Shown here piece by piece: positions 8,833 through 17,068 of a DNA stretch of 64,000 nucleotides. The notes beneath the pieces are model-generated. The model was not told the DNA's origin, did not search any database, and saw only the letters and a list, made by a program, of their open reading frames with translations. Positions within the stretch are counted from its first letter, which is position 1; each line of letters opens with the position of its first letter. Origin of the DNA: Hellea sp. (GTDB taxonomy: Bacteria > Pseudomonadota > Alphaproteobacteria > Caulobacterales > Maricaulaceae); assembly GCA_020631215.1 (NCBI GenBank), contig JAHDHS010000003.1, positions 12,971-76,970 on the forward strand, written 5' to 3'. A program made the translations under genes and the position numbers.

Positions 8833-9636
8833 ATGAAATTGGCACTGATGATTGGCGCGGTTTTGGCTTTGACGGCGTGTTCACAGGGGCAGGCAGATAA
8901 GGTGGCTTCCCCGGACGTCGTTGAGAGTCCCTATCTGGACGTTCTGAAAAAATATCCGGTTGCCCTTGCCGAAATTACGCCGGATGTCTGGGTGCATAGC
9001 TCTAATTATACTTTGCCGGGACAAAAGCCGATTTCCAGTAACGGTTTGGTCGTGATTGACGGAGAATCGCTGACTTTGGTGGATGGAGCCTGGGGCGAAC
9101 TGGCGACGGTGAATTTGATCAAAACCGTACAGGAAAAATTCGACAAGCCTGTCACAAAAATGGTGTTCACCCATTATCACATGGATCGTATAGCGGGTGT
9201 GGACGCCGCCGAAGCTATGGGTATTGAAGTCTTCGCTCATCCGGAAACGCCTCGGCTGGCGGCGGAAAACGGTTATCCCGTGCCCAATACAACTGTGGCG
9301 GGGCTGAAAGAGCCGGGCTCTCGCGCCAAAGCCGGAGCAATTGAAATTGCCTATCCCGGCGCGGCGCATTCACTGGATAATCTGGTGGTCTATGTGCCGT
9401 CTGCGCAAGTGCTCTATGGCGGCTGCGCGGTGAAGGGCGCGGGTTCTAAGGGTATGGGTTATACGGGCGCAGCGGATATGAAAGCCTGGCCAGATAGCCT
9501 GAACTGGATCAAGGCAACCTACCCGAATACGGCGATTGTGGTGCCGGGTCATGGGAAGGGCGCGGATTTGTCCTTGATAGATGCGACGCTGGCTCTGATC
9601 GCCAAAGAGGTCAATGCCTCCGGCGATACGCCTTAA
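8833..9636 (+). CDS. Subclass B1-type metallo-beta-lactamase homologue (lipoprotein)
   Basis: A 267-residue protein with a lipobox (LTAC, Cys16), so probably an outer- or inner-membrane lipoprotein facing the periplasm. All B1 zinc ligands are present: H114, H116 and D118 in THYHMDRIAG, H179 in PGAAHSLDN, C198 in YGGC and H240 in PGHG. The block YPGAAHSLDNLVVYVPSA followed by VLYGGC resembles VIM-type enzymes closely, and Asn183 and Lys201 (in GGCAVK) match B1 substrate-contact positions. The family hydrolyses beta-lactams with two zinc ions. Activity here is inferred, not shown. The ATG at 8833 has AGGGAG upstream and gives the signal peptide. The 3' end overlaps the convergent transferase gene by 26 bases. 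No mobile element is adjacent, so it looks chromosomal. Confidence 0.88.
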   Translation: MKLALMIGAVLALTACSQGQADKVASPDVVESPYLDVLKKYPVALAEITPDVWVHSSNYTLPGQKPISSNGLVVIDGESLTLVDGAWGELATVNLIKTVQEKFDKPVTKMVFTHYHMDRIAGVDAAEAMGIEVFAHPETPRLAAENGYPVPNTTVAGLKEPGSRAKAGAIEIAYPGAAHSLDNLVVYVPSAQVLYGGCAVKGAGSKGMGYTGAADMKAWPDSLNWIKATYPNTAIVVPGHGKGADLSLIDATLALIAKEVNASGDTP

Positions 9637-10180
9637 GCGCCTTCGCGTCATCAATGTCGGTCAGCGTTCGTAGCACCCCCACATTGTCAAATTGATCGGC
9701 CATGTCGAGCAAAGTGTGCTCTGTGGACCAGCGCACAGGGTCAAATCTTTTCGCCGCAACCGGGCCGTTCGCGCCCATCAGCCAAAAGCCGCCATCACTG
9801 GCCGGGCCGAAGACGACCTCATGCTGTTTCAAGGCTTTAAAGCCATCAGCGATGTCGCCCGCCGTGATTTGCGGACTGTCCGTGCCGATGACGAGGGTTG
9901 GGCCTTTGCGGGTGAACACCTGTGCCAGACGCGGGGAGAGCGAGCCTGAGACTTGCGCGATTTGCTTTATGCCACGCCATTCCGGGACTTGACCCATAGC
10001 AGAGGGCGGCGTCACGGCCAGAACCGTGTCCCAGCGCGGGTCTTGGACATTGCGAAGGATATTTGTCATCATCGCGCGGTAATGCCGCTTGGCATGGGTC
10101 ACACCGATATCCGCCGCCAGCCGCGTCTTGGCCCGGCCCATCACAGGGGCTTTGGCCATGATGTATAGAACCTGTTTCAT
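9611..10180 (-). CDS. TIGR04282/DUF2064 GT-A-fold transferase
   Basis: A 189-residue protein with the nucleotide-transferase-like GT-A start MKQVLYIMAKAPVMGRAKTRL and the later block IGTDSPQI and FGPASDGGFWLMG. These are marks of the DUF2064/TIGR04282 family (CofC-like transferase 1, associated elsewhere with a radical-SAM/selenodomain protein). The real reaction in this family is not established. The ATG at 10180 overlaps the stop of the upstream glycosyltransferase as ATGA, which fixes the start and indicates translational coupling. The gene ends inside the last codons of the convergent metallo-beta-lactamase-like gene. Confidence 0.88.
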   Translation of the reverse strand: MKQVLYIMAKAPVMGRAKTRLAADIGVTHAKRHYRAMMTNILRNVQDPRWDTVLAVTPPSAMGQVPEWRGIKQIAQVSGSLSPRLAQVFTRKGPTLVIGTDSPQITAGDIADGFKALKQHEVVFGPASDGGFWLMGANGPVAAKRFDPVRWSTEHTLLDMADQFDNVGVLRTLTDIDDAKALKAYRRRH

Positions 10181-10866
10181 GAGCGATACCGCGCTTGCAA
10201 CTCTTGCACGGGCACGCCTTGGTGAAAATCCTTCATCAGGCGCAGGTTTCGCCAGCCCGTTTTCCAAATCCCGTCGCGCTCATATTTCTCCACATTCATG
10301 ACCATCCGCCCGCGCATGCCCCGCAATTTCGTCCGGCCAAATTTGGCCTTTAGGCGATCAATCATATCGACATCTTCAAACAGGGGAATTTCGGCATATC
10401 CTTTCAGGGCGTCATACATTGCGCGGGACATCAGTAATCCCTGGTCGCCATAGGGCAGGCCCCACCATTGGCACCTCATACCGATCCAGACATCCATGAA
10501 TCGCGGCCAGAACCCCTTCGCATCGGCCTGATAGCCATAATAAGCCGCTGACTTGGGGTGACGTGTCATGTGATGGAGAGCTGATTTATACCAGCTGTCG
10601 GGTAGACGGTTATCGGCGTGAATGAAAAGTAGCCAATCTGAGCCCAGAGCATGCCGCGCCCCCAGCGCCAATTGCGGCCCGCGCCCTTTCGCGCCCATGG
10701 CCAGCATTGCGCCGCCCTTTATGGCCGCGCTGATGGTCTCGTCCTTTGATCCGCCATCGGCCACGACAATCCGGTCAGCCTCGCCCAATTGCGCCAATAA
10801 GGCGGGCAGGGAGGCAGCGGCGTTCCATGTCGGGATAATGACGCATAATGTCGGAGTGTTTGACAT
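10177..10866 (-). CDS. TIGR04283-type family 2 glycosyltransferase
   Basis: A 229-residue GT2-type protein. It begins CVIIPTWNAAASLPALL, has VVADGGSKDET (nucleotide-sugar site) and IHADNRLP (the DxD-like metal position), and a later FEDVDMIDRL. The block YGDQGLLMSR is typical of the TIGR04283 group, which is usually found next to TIGR04282 as here. Overlap by ATGA with that gene shows a two-gene operon. Acceptor and donor are unknown. No membrane segment is obvious. Confidence 0.88.
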   Translation of the reverse strand: MSNTPTLCVIIPTWNAAASLPALLAQLGEADRIVVADGGSKDETISAAIKGGAMLAMGAKGRGPQLALGARHALGSDWLLFIHADNRLPDSWYKSALHHMTRHPKSAAYYGYQADAKGFWPRFMDVWIGMRCQWWGLPYGDQGLLMSRAMYDALKGYAEIPLFEDVDMIDRLKAKFGRTKLRGMRGRMVMNVEKYERDGIWKTGWRNLRLMKDFHQGVPVQELQARYRS

Positions 10867-10901
10867 AGGGCCTTAGACCGCGCCGCCCGCGATAAGGCAA
10901 T

Positions 10902-10930
10902 AAAAAAGCCCGCCTGAAATTGGCGGGCTT
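10902..10930 (-). terminator. Rho-independent terminator after the secreted four-Cys protein gene
   Basis: Minus strand: 9-bp stem AAGCCCGCC/GGCGGGCTT, 7-base loop, then a six-T run. It lies 21 bases after the stop of the gene at 10952-11380 and before the glycosyltransferase operon. Confidence 0.9.
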
Positions 10931-10951
10931 CGTAAATTCTCTGTGAAAAGA

Positions 10952-11380
10952 CTAGTTAGTCGTTTCCATCGCTTCTTCCGCTTTCATAGAAGCACGTGTC
11001 TGTGCTTCGACTTCTTCGCGGGATGGTGCAACTTTCTTTTGCTCCAGATAAACGCGGCAGAACTCACCGGATGGCTGAACCAATTCATTGGCATAGGCGC
11101 CATTGCCGGAACATTTGATCACGCCCAGAGCCTGTCCGTCATAAATCTTTGTGTTCAGCGCTTCACCGCGTACAGCGATAAAGCAGATTTTGCCGGACGC
11201 CAGATCGATCGTGGAACCGCCCTCATACTGACAGCTTTGCTCAGATGAAACCACGCCCTCTGTGGACACTGTGTTCATCAGCTCTGCTTCTTTTTCAGCA
11301 TCCTGCGCAAAAGACGCGGTTGATGCCATTGCGATGGCGGCAACACTCATCATTGCTGCGCCGAGACGAATTTTAGCCAT
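10952..11380 (-). CDS. Small secreted protein with four cysteines, unknown function
   Basis: A 142-residue exported protein. Residues 1-25 are a signal peptide ending STASFAQ. The mature part has four Cys (in EQSCQYEG, GKICFIAV, VIKCSGNG and EFCRVYLEQ), which suggests two disulfides in the periplasm. A charged helical tail follows (REEVEAQTRASMKAEEAMETTN). I do not recognise the family. AAGGAG lies 6 bases before the ATG, and a perfect TTAA-N7-TTAA sits at 11391-11405, overlapping the SD region. The gene is monocistronic with its own terminator and is divergent from rnhB. Confidence 0.8.
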   Translation of the reverse strand: MAKIRLGAAMMSVAAIAMASTASFAQDAEKEAELMNTVSTEGVVSSEQSCQYEGGSTIDLASGKICFIAVRGEALNTKIYDGQALGVIKCSGNGAYANELVQPSGEFCRVYLEQKKVAPSREEVEAQTRASMKAEEAMETTN

Positions 11381-11390
11381 GGTTAACTCC

Positions 11391-11405
11391 TTAAAACTTC
11401 GTTAA
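11391..11405. promoter_or_regulatory. CtrA-like box TTAA-N7-TTAA before the four-Cys protein gene
   Basis: A perfect TTAA-N7-TTAA, the consensus of the alphaproteobacterial cell-cycle regulator CtrA, starts 11 bases upstream of the start codon. It is so close to the ATG that it would act as a repressor site or within a short-leader promoter, if it is real at all. Confidence 0.35.
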
Positions 11406-11485
11406 AGGCCTCTAACAGACCTTTTTAAAACATAAAAGACCGTAACTGCACAAATTGCAGCTATCATGCCAAAGCGCCATTTTTC

Positions 11486-12103
11486 ATGACAAAGCCTAAA
11501 TTAAGCCCGGATTTCACATATGAGGCCCAAATCGGGGGCCGCATATGCGGGGTTGATGAAGCCGGGCGGGGGCCATTGGCTGGCCCGGTGGTCGCTGCGG
11601 CCGTCATCTTGAATCCAGACGCCATTCCGGCAGGTCTAAATGACAGTAAGGCCTTATCAGAGATTCGGCGTGAACGCTTGCTGAATGAATTAAGGCAGAC
11701 CTCTGAGATCGGAATCGGTATTTGTGAGCCCGAAGAGATCGACCGGCTGAACATTTTATGGGCGTCCATGACGGCAATGGAGCGGGCGGTGAGGGCGCTG
11801 GGTGATCAGGTCGATCACGCCTTGATAGACGGCAATCGGGTCCCGCCTAATTTATCATGCCCGACCACCGCTCTCGTCAAAGGGGATGCGCGCAGCCTGT
11901 CTATCTCCGCCGCCTCCATCGTGGCCAAGGTCACACGGGACAGATTGATGAAAGAAGCCGACGCACGACTCCCGGGCTATGGATTTGCGGGCCACAAAGG
12001 CTACCCCACCCGCGCCCATCTGGACGCGCTGGAACAGCTCGGCCCATGCCCCATCCACCGAAGAAGTTTCGCGCCCGTGCAAAAGGAGTGGCGGTTATTG
12101 TGA
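11486..12103 (+). CDS. rnhB: Ribonuclease HII
   Basis: A 205-residue RNase HII. The family signature [19 protein letters not shown] covers residues 22-40, with D24 and E25 as metal ligands. ALIDGN (third Asp) and the [10 protein letters not shown] motif follow, and the C-terminal part has [11 protein letters not shown] and HRRSFAPV. It removes ribonucleotides embedded in DNA, including RNA-DNA junctions. Length is normal. A seven-codon open frame at 11466-11489 overlaps the start, but I see no sign that it is used. It converges on the GMC oxidoreductase gene with a 10-base gap. Confidence 0.96.
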   Translation: MTKPKLSPDFTYEAQIGGRICGVDEAGRGPLAGPVVAAAVILNPDAIPAGLNDSKALSEIRRERLLNELRQTSEIGIGICEPEEIDRLNILWASMTAMERAVRALGDQVDHALIDGNRVPPNLSCPTTALVKGDARSLSISAASIVAKVTRDRLMKEADARLPGYGFAGHKGYPTRAHLDALEQLGPCPIHRRSFAPVQKEWRLL

Positions 12104-12113
12104 CGTCTGCGGA

Positions 12114-13715
12114 TTATCCCCCCAAAACAATATCCGCGGCCTTCTCTGCCACCATCATGGTGGGGGCGTTTAGGTTGCCGTTGGGGATGGTGGGGAAGAT
12201 GGAGGAGTCGATGACGCGCAGCCCTTCGATCCCGATGACTTGGCATTGCGCATTGACGACGGCCATGGGGTCATCCTCTGCGCCCATGCGGCAGGTCGAG
12301 GTCGGGTGATAGGCGCTTTCGACATTTTGCCTGACCCATTCATCGATCTCTGTGTCCGAAGTGACGTCCATGCCGGGCTGTATTTCATCACCGCGAAAAG
12401 GGGTGAGGGCAGACTGCTGTAACACATGTCGCGTGATGCGAATTGTGTTCCGCCAGTCCTCCATGTCCGAGGCTTCTTTTAGATAATTAAACTGAATGAC
12501 GGGATGATCGATCACATCGGGGCTTTGGATATGGAGATAGCCCCGGCTCGCCGGTTTGTTTGGTCCGACATGAACTTGATATCCATGGCCTTTAAAAGCC
12601 GTATTGCCGTCATAGCTGATCGCGCCGGGCAGGAAGTGATATTGAATATCCGGCCAGTCTTTGGCGCTGGATGAGCGAATAAAGCCGCAGCTTTCAAAAT
12701 GATTGGTCGCGCCAAGGCCGTTGCGAAACAAGAGCCAGCGCAGACCGATCAAGGCTTTGTTGAAGGGGTCAAGTTTTCCGTTCAAAGTAATGGGTTCTTT
12801 GCATTGATATTGAAAGAAGACTTCGAGGTGATCCGTCAGGTTTTCTCCGACACCGGGTTTGACAAGGTGAGGGGTTATGCCGGCTTTCTTTAAAACATCT
12901 TCGGGGCCGATGCCGGAGAGCTGTAAAAGCTGCGGCGACCCTATTGCGCCCGCTGACAGGATGACGTCTTTTTGGGCTGCGAGGGTCAGGATCTTGCCCT
13001 TATGCGTGATCTCAATTCCAGTCGTTTTCTGGCCGCTAAGACATACACGGCGAGTAAGCGTGTTCTTAAAGATCGTCAGGTTAGGCCGGGCTTTGACCGG
13101 ATCCAGATAGGCTCGGGAAGTGGATGCGCGCACCCCGCTATCCACATTCATCTGCATAGGACCAAAGCCCTCTTGGGTTTCGCCATTATAGTCAGGGCAG
13201 CGCGGATATCCTGCCTCAACGCCTGCGTCGATAAAGGCTTGATAAAGCGGGCTTAGGCGCATCTTGTTCCCGGTGGTCACGCCGATGGGGCCGTCGCCCC
13301 CGCGATGGCTTGTTTCGCCGTCCTGCCAATGTTCCAGCTTTCGATAGTAAGGCAGGCAGGATTGATAATTCCAACCCTTCGCACCATTGGCCTCCCATTC
13401 GTCAATATCCTTTGGGTTTCCCCGGACAAAGACCATGCCATTAATCGAAGATGATCCGCCCAGACCTTTGCCGCGATAACAGGGGATGACCCGGCCACGC
13501 AGATAGGGCTCAGGCTCGCTATTATAGCCCCAATTGAAACGCTTTGTGTTCATGGGAATCGCGAGCGCGGACGGCATTTTCACAAAGATGGATTTGTCAC
13601 TGCCGCCCGCTTCGATGAGGGCCACCTCATGGCGCGGATTTGCGCTGAGGCGGTTGGCCAAAATACAGCCTGCCGAGCCCGCGCCGACGATGATATAGTC
13701 AAACTTAGTCTTCAT
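12114..13715 (-). CDS. GMC-family oxidoreductase, choline-dehydrogenase-like
   Basis: A 533-residue FAD enzyme. The Rossmann motif GAGSAG is at residues 11-16, the GMC signature [18 protein letters not shown] near 80-98, and the catalytic region near the C terminus has [12 protein letters not shown] with the proton-abstracting His and VIDSSIFP. It is closest in appearance to BetA-like choline dehydrogenases, which oxidise an alcohol to the aldehyde; other alcohols are possible. It overlaps the BCCT-type permease by ATGA, so uptake and oxidation of a quaternary amine or related alcohol is a reasonable inference. No betB-like aldehyde dehydrogenase is nearby. Confidence 0.88.
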   Translation of the reverse strand: MKTKFDYIIVGAGSAGCILANRLSANPRHEVALIEAGGSDKSIFVKMPSALAIPMNTKRFNWGYNSEPEPYLRGRVIPCYRGKGLGGSSSINGMVFVRGNPKDIDEWEANGAKGWNYQSCLPYYRKLEHWQDGETSHRGGDGPIGVTTGNKMRLSPLYQAFIDAGVEAGYPRCPDYNGETQEGFGPMQMNVDSGVRASTSRAYLDPVKARPNLTIFKNTLTRRVCLSGQKTTGIEITHKGKILTLAAQKDVILSAGAIGSPQLLQLSGIGPEDVLKKAGITPHLVKPGVGENLTDHLEVFFQYQCKEPITLNGKLDPFNKALIGLRWLLFRNGLGATNHFESCGFIRSSSAKDWPDIQYHFLPGAISYDGNTAFKGHGYQVHVGPNKPASRGYLHIQSPDVIDHPVIQFNYLKEASDMEDWRNTIRITRHVLQQSALTPFRGDEIQPGMDVTSDTEIDEWVRQNVESAYHPTSTCRMGAEDDPMAVVNAQCQVIGIEGLRVIDSSIFPTIPNGNLNAPTMMVAEKAADIVLGG

Positions 13716-14842
13716 GCGGCGGGCTTAATGATGTCTTGTCTTTTATGCCAGAGCAAAGACATGACAATAGCATAGAGGGCAATCACGATCAGCCCGACCC
13801 ATTCAATTTTTAATTCCGTGTGGCGATATAACAGGACGAGCCCAAACAAAACGCCCCAATTCAGCGCGACATATTTAAGTGTGCCAAGGCGGTCCACGCT
13901 GAGATTTAGATTATCCGTATAAAGACGCGTTAGAGAATCCAAAGAATTCAAGACAAATAATATGCCGACGACCACCATGGCTAGATTGAGCGTGGGCGAT
14001 ATCTGAAGGCCCTCAGCGTAATAGCCATATAAAACAGCGAACCAAAAAGCGATTGTAATGGATGGCAAGACGAGCAGCGCGGCCAGGAGTTGCCAAGTCT
14101 TTAAGCCGCCAACAAAGCGCGACACAAATTGCCCGATCATAATGCTCCAAGCCATCCACCAATAGAGATAAAACTGGTGATAGTCACTGATCGGCACGGA
14201 GAAGCGGTGCATATTCGGGAAGTAATCCGCCATTAAAATGAGATTACTCCAAAGACCGGACAGGTCTATGCCTGCCCCCAAAAACATCACGATGATCAGT
14301 CCGTAAAACAGCCATGTCGATGATAGGCTCAGCCACTTGATATATCTGACATGGGTGCTGGAGAGCACGGCGATTAAGATCACGGCTCCGACCAAGCCAT
14401 ATCGAAGCGGCTCTGACAGGCCGGAAATATAATCCGGCAGATATTTGAAGAACAGGAAACCCGTAAAGGCGCAAGTCGCGATCACGACTAGATTATAGAC
14501 ATATTTGATCAGCGGTATTTCAAAGAATTTGACGCGCGGCTCGATTGCGCAAAAATAAAATGTCGTCAGGAAATATAATGCCCAGACCAGAAAGCCCCAT
14601 GCCCCAAATGTCATGGCCAGAGGATTGGTAAAGCCATAGGCGTCTTCGGCAGCATAGACCGGAAACTCGGTTAGGGGAAACATGATCAGGCCGACATCCA
14701 ATCCGGAGGTGAAGAGAATGGCCGCAAATGTCAGCACGCCTGCTGGCATTGTGCCCTGTAGTTTTTTATTTGGCCATCGCAGCACTATGATGGCGCTTAT
14801 CGCGAGAATTGCGATGATCGCTATGGAAATGATGATGCCCAA
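13712..14842 (-). CDS. Short BCCT-type permease
   Basis: A 376-residue membrane protein with about ten hydrophobic segments. The stretch [19 protein letters not shown] matches the Trp-rich BCCT signature of choline/betaine/carnitine carriers. It is much shorter than the usual 500-650 residues, so it may be a reduced member or a distant relative. The start is TTG at 14842 with GGAGGG four bases before it; no ATG fits. The ATGA overlap with the GMC oxidoreductase shows coupling. The gap to the PhaD-like regulator gene upstream is 47 bases, so readthrough from the PHA cluster is possible. Confidence 0.75.
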   Translation of the reverse strand: MGIIISIAIIAILAISAIIVLRWPNKKLQGTMPAGVLTFAAILFTSGLDVGLIMFPLTEFPVYAAEDAYGFTNPLAMTFGAWGFLVWALYFLTTFYFCAIEPRVKFFEIPLIKYVYNLVVIATCAFTGFLFFKYLPDYISGLSEPLRYGLVGAVILIAVLSSTHVRYIKWLSLSSTWLFYGLIIVMFLGAGIDLSGLWSNLILMADYFPNMHRFSVPISDYHQFYLYWWMAWSIMIGQFVSRFVGGLKTWQLLAALLVLPSITIAFWFAVLYGYYAEGLQISPTLNLAMVVVGILFVLNSLDSLTRLYTDNLNLSVDRLGTLKYVALNWGVLFGLVLLYRHTELKIEWVGLIVIALYAIVMSLLWHKRQDIIKPAA

Positions 14843-14889
14843 AAAGCCCTCCAGTCAGTCTAAACTACTGCGGAGTTCTTTGGCTAAAT

Positions 14890-15528
14890 TCAAGCTTTAC
14901 CTTCGGCAAATTCTGACAAGAGCGCGGCATAGCCTTCGGGGTTGGTCCAATAGGGGGTGATCTGTATTAGGGTCATGAAGACGCCTTGATCGATCAGGCT
15001 TTTCGGCGGGGCCGTCCCATGGCGTAGGTCGTGATATTGCAGCCAGAACGTAAAATGCTGTGCGATCCGCCCGGCCAGCGCCCCTTTCTCTCCTTCGTCA
15101 AATGCGAGATGCCCATCATTTTCCAGTGCTGAAAGCAAAGCAAAAGCTGTTTGCTCTTTCAGGCTTAATATGCGTGCGAAACGGCTGCGGAGCTCCGGTA
15201 TGCGAGCAATGATTTCTGACTGGTTTTTATAGAAAAAGCGAAAGTCATAAATCTCTTCAAAAATAATATAGAGATAAATCCAATTATCAGAGAGTTTCAG
15301 CGGTTCATTGACAGGCGAGGCGAGCACCATACGGATCTCTTCTTCATAGTCATCAAACAAAGCGACTATGACTTCGTCCTTGCCTTTGTAGTGATAATAA
15401 AGATTACCGGGACTGATGCCCATGACAGAGGCGATATCGACAGAACTGACCTGACTCTCGCCTTCATTGTTAAACAGGCCCAGAGCCGTTTTGAGGATTT
15501 TTTCCTTGGTTTTTGACCGCTTCGTCAC
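14890..15528 (-). CDS. phaD: TetR-family regulator, PhaD-like
   Basis: A 212-residue TetR-type protein. The N-terminal helix-turn-helix reads DIASVMGISPGNLYYHYKGKDE (residues about 31-52), and the rest is the helical ligand domain. The order phaC-phaZ-phasin-TetR is that of the pseudomonad mcl-PHA cluster, where PhaD controls phasin expression in response to an intermediate. By position and size this is the counterpart. It starts three bases after the phasin stop codon. The symbol rests mainly on context. A role in regulating the downstream permease/oxidoreductase pair is also possible. Confidence 0.75.
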   Translation of the reverse strand: MTKRSKTKEKILKTALGLFNNEGESQVSSVDIASVMGISPGNLYYHYKGKDEVIVALFDDYEEEIRMVLASPVNEPLKLSDNWIYLYIIFEEIYDFRFFYKNQSEIIARIPELRSRFARILSLKEQTAFALLSALENDGHLAFDEGEKGALAGRIAQHFTFWLQYHDLRHGTAPPKSLIDQGVFMTLIQITPYWTNPEGYAALLSEFAEGKA

Positions 15529-15531
15529 AGC

Positions 15532-16023
15532 CTATTTTTTGGGCGTTTTCTTGGTGGTGGTTGTCTTTTTGCGGGCAGGTTTTTTGGCCGCGGTTTTTTT
15601 TGCCCGGCTTGTGCGGGTGCGAGTCGCTGGCTTTTTGCCTTGCTTTTCCAGAAGCGCCAAAATTTTATCTAGTTTGGCTTCCAGTGCGTCGAGCCGGTCT
15701 TCCGTGGCGGCTTCCACAGGGGCGGCAACGCCGCGTTTCAAACGATCCCGCATCGCGTTGATGCGTTCATCCAGATCAAATTCCGGCAAATCGAGTTCCG
15801 GCATTTTGGCCTTTTCACGAATTTCCTTGCCTTTGGCTTTACCCATCGCCTCGAACATTTGGCCCTTTTGAACCAATTCATCAAAGACTTCGCTGCTCTT
15901 GCCGGTGACATCTTTGATGGCTTCCTGAGCTTCTGTGAAAGCGCGGCCATAAGCGCCTATGCCAGCCAGCCAGATGCGACGGGCGGTTTCGGTGCTGCTG
16001 CGTTTTTTATTGTCCTTGCTCAT
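15532..16023 (-). CDS. Phasin (PHA granule-associated protein) with histone-like tail
   Basis: A 163-residue protein of the PhaF/PhaI family. The N-terminal part is ARRIWLAGIGAYGRAFTEAQ (a characteristic phasin motif, residues about 14-33) and forms the amphipathic granule-binding helix. A coiled-coil segment LDALEAKLDKILALLEKQ follows. The last 35 residues are Lys/Arg/Thr/Ala repeats (AKKTAAKKPARKKTTTTKK), as in PhaF, where such a tail binds DNA nonspecifically and helps segregate granules. It overlaps phaZ by ATGA and is followed after 3 bases by the TetR gene. Confidence 0.88.
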   Translation of the reverse strand: MSKDNKKRSSTETARRIWLAGIGAYGRAFTEAQEAIKDVTGKSSEVFDELVQKGQMFEAMGKAKGKEIREKAKMPELDLPEFDLDERINAMRDRLKRGVAAPVEAATEDRLDALEAKLDKILALLEKQGKKPATRTRTSRAKKTAAKKPARKKTTTTKKTPKK

Positions 16024-16958
16024 TGTGTCCTCACTAATGCCGGGTCAAATTCATCCTTATGATTATAGGAGGCGGCGACGGACGGCAAGATTTCAGGTTC
16101 GACATGCGGGATAGGCACTTCGGGCTCGTTAAAGAAATCACGCAGAAGCTCCACGGTCTCATCGCGGCGTGTGATGAGGAACAGATGTCCCGCATCTTCG
16201 ATGATTTCCAAGCGCGAGTTTTTCAAACCGGCATGCAAGATTTTGCCATTTACGGCCGGCACAATGTGATCATTCCCGCCCATGATGATCAAGGTCGGAG
16301 CCTTGATGCGGCGAATAAAGGGCAGAGTGGAATAACCTGCCATGGCCATAAGCTGATAGAGATAGCCTTTCATGCTGGGCGGCACCATATTGATGGAGAA
16401 ATCCCGCGCGCCATCTTCGGCGGCGTCGCCGTAAAGCGTTTCAAAGTTTTTGGCCAGAAAATCACGGTCAATATAACGGCGGGGTGACGCCATTTTTGAC
16501 AGGGCTTTAGGATTGCCGGGTACCATGGTCACGCCCGTAGTCGTGGCGCAAAGGATCAGACGCTTCGTCATATCTTTATTTTGCCAGGCAAATTGCTGCG
16601 CGGGCCCGCCGCCCCATGATACGCCCAAGACATCGACTTTCTTATAGCCGTTCTGTTTCAGAATAATTTTGGCCGCGCGTGCCACCCACCAAGGGCGGTA
16701 AGGCACAAGCGGATCGGGCGATCCACCCACGCCCGGCATGTCAAAGGTGATGATGTCCCGGCCCGTAAAAGTATCGGCAAAGACCTGTGCGATTTCTAGG
16801 TTGGCGCCAATGCCATTGAAAAAGAGCAGGGGCGTGCGTTTGCCTGTGCCCTTGTCTATGCCCTTCCAAATCGCCGTTCTAAGCTTTTGGTTTCCAATCT
16901 TGGAAAAGAAAATCCGGGGTAAATTCGGATGAAAGTCTTTGTCTTTATCTGACGCCAT
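16020..16958 (-). CDS. phaZ: Intracellular medium-chain-length PHA depolymerase
   Basis: A 312-residue alpha/beta hydrolase close to pseudomonad PhaZ. LFFNGIGANLE is the oxyanion segment, DMPGVGGS precedes the lipase elbow GVSWGGG (catalytic Ser), and GGNDHIVP plus DAGHLFLITR supply Asp and His. It mobilises stored polymer into hydroxyacids. I start at ATG 16958 because AAAGG lies about 8 bases upstream and the N terminus then aligns with known PhaZ; ATG 17045 would add 29 residues. The gene lies between phaC and the phasin gene and overlaps the latter by four bases. Confidence 0.9.
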   Translation of the reverse strand: MASDKDKDFHPNLPRIFFSKIGNQKLRTAIWKGIDKGTGKRTPLLFFNGIGANLEIAQVFADTFTGRDIITFDMPGVGGSPDPLVPYRPWWVARAAKIILKQNGYKKVDVLGVSWGGGPAQQFAWQNKDMTKRLILCATTTGVTMVPGNPKALSKMASPRRYIDRDFLAKNFETLYGDAAEDGARDFSINMVPPSMKGYLYQLMAMAGYSTLPFIRRIKAPTLIIMGGNDHIVPAVNGKILHAGLKNSRLEIIEDAGHLFLITRRDETVELLRDFFNEPEVPIPHVEPEILPSVAASYNHKDEFDPALVRTQ

Positions 16959-17068
16959 GAGGCTGCCTTTCGAATAGGTTGCGACGTTATTGGCTCCCAA
17001 AACCGGCGTCCTGTTATACCCGGACCTGACGGTCTGGATTGTCATATCATGCAGTGAGTCGTTTTAAT

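Noticed and set aside
8833-9636. Acquired NDM, VIM or IMP resistance gene on a mobile element
   Set aside because: No integron, insertion sequence or transposase is nearby, the sequence differs from those enzymes outside the motifs, and its neighbours are chromosomal.
11466-11489. Seven-codon leader peptide (MPKRHFS) overlapping the rnhB start
   Set aside because: It has no SD or attenuator structure. Translational coupling is possible but unsupported.
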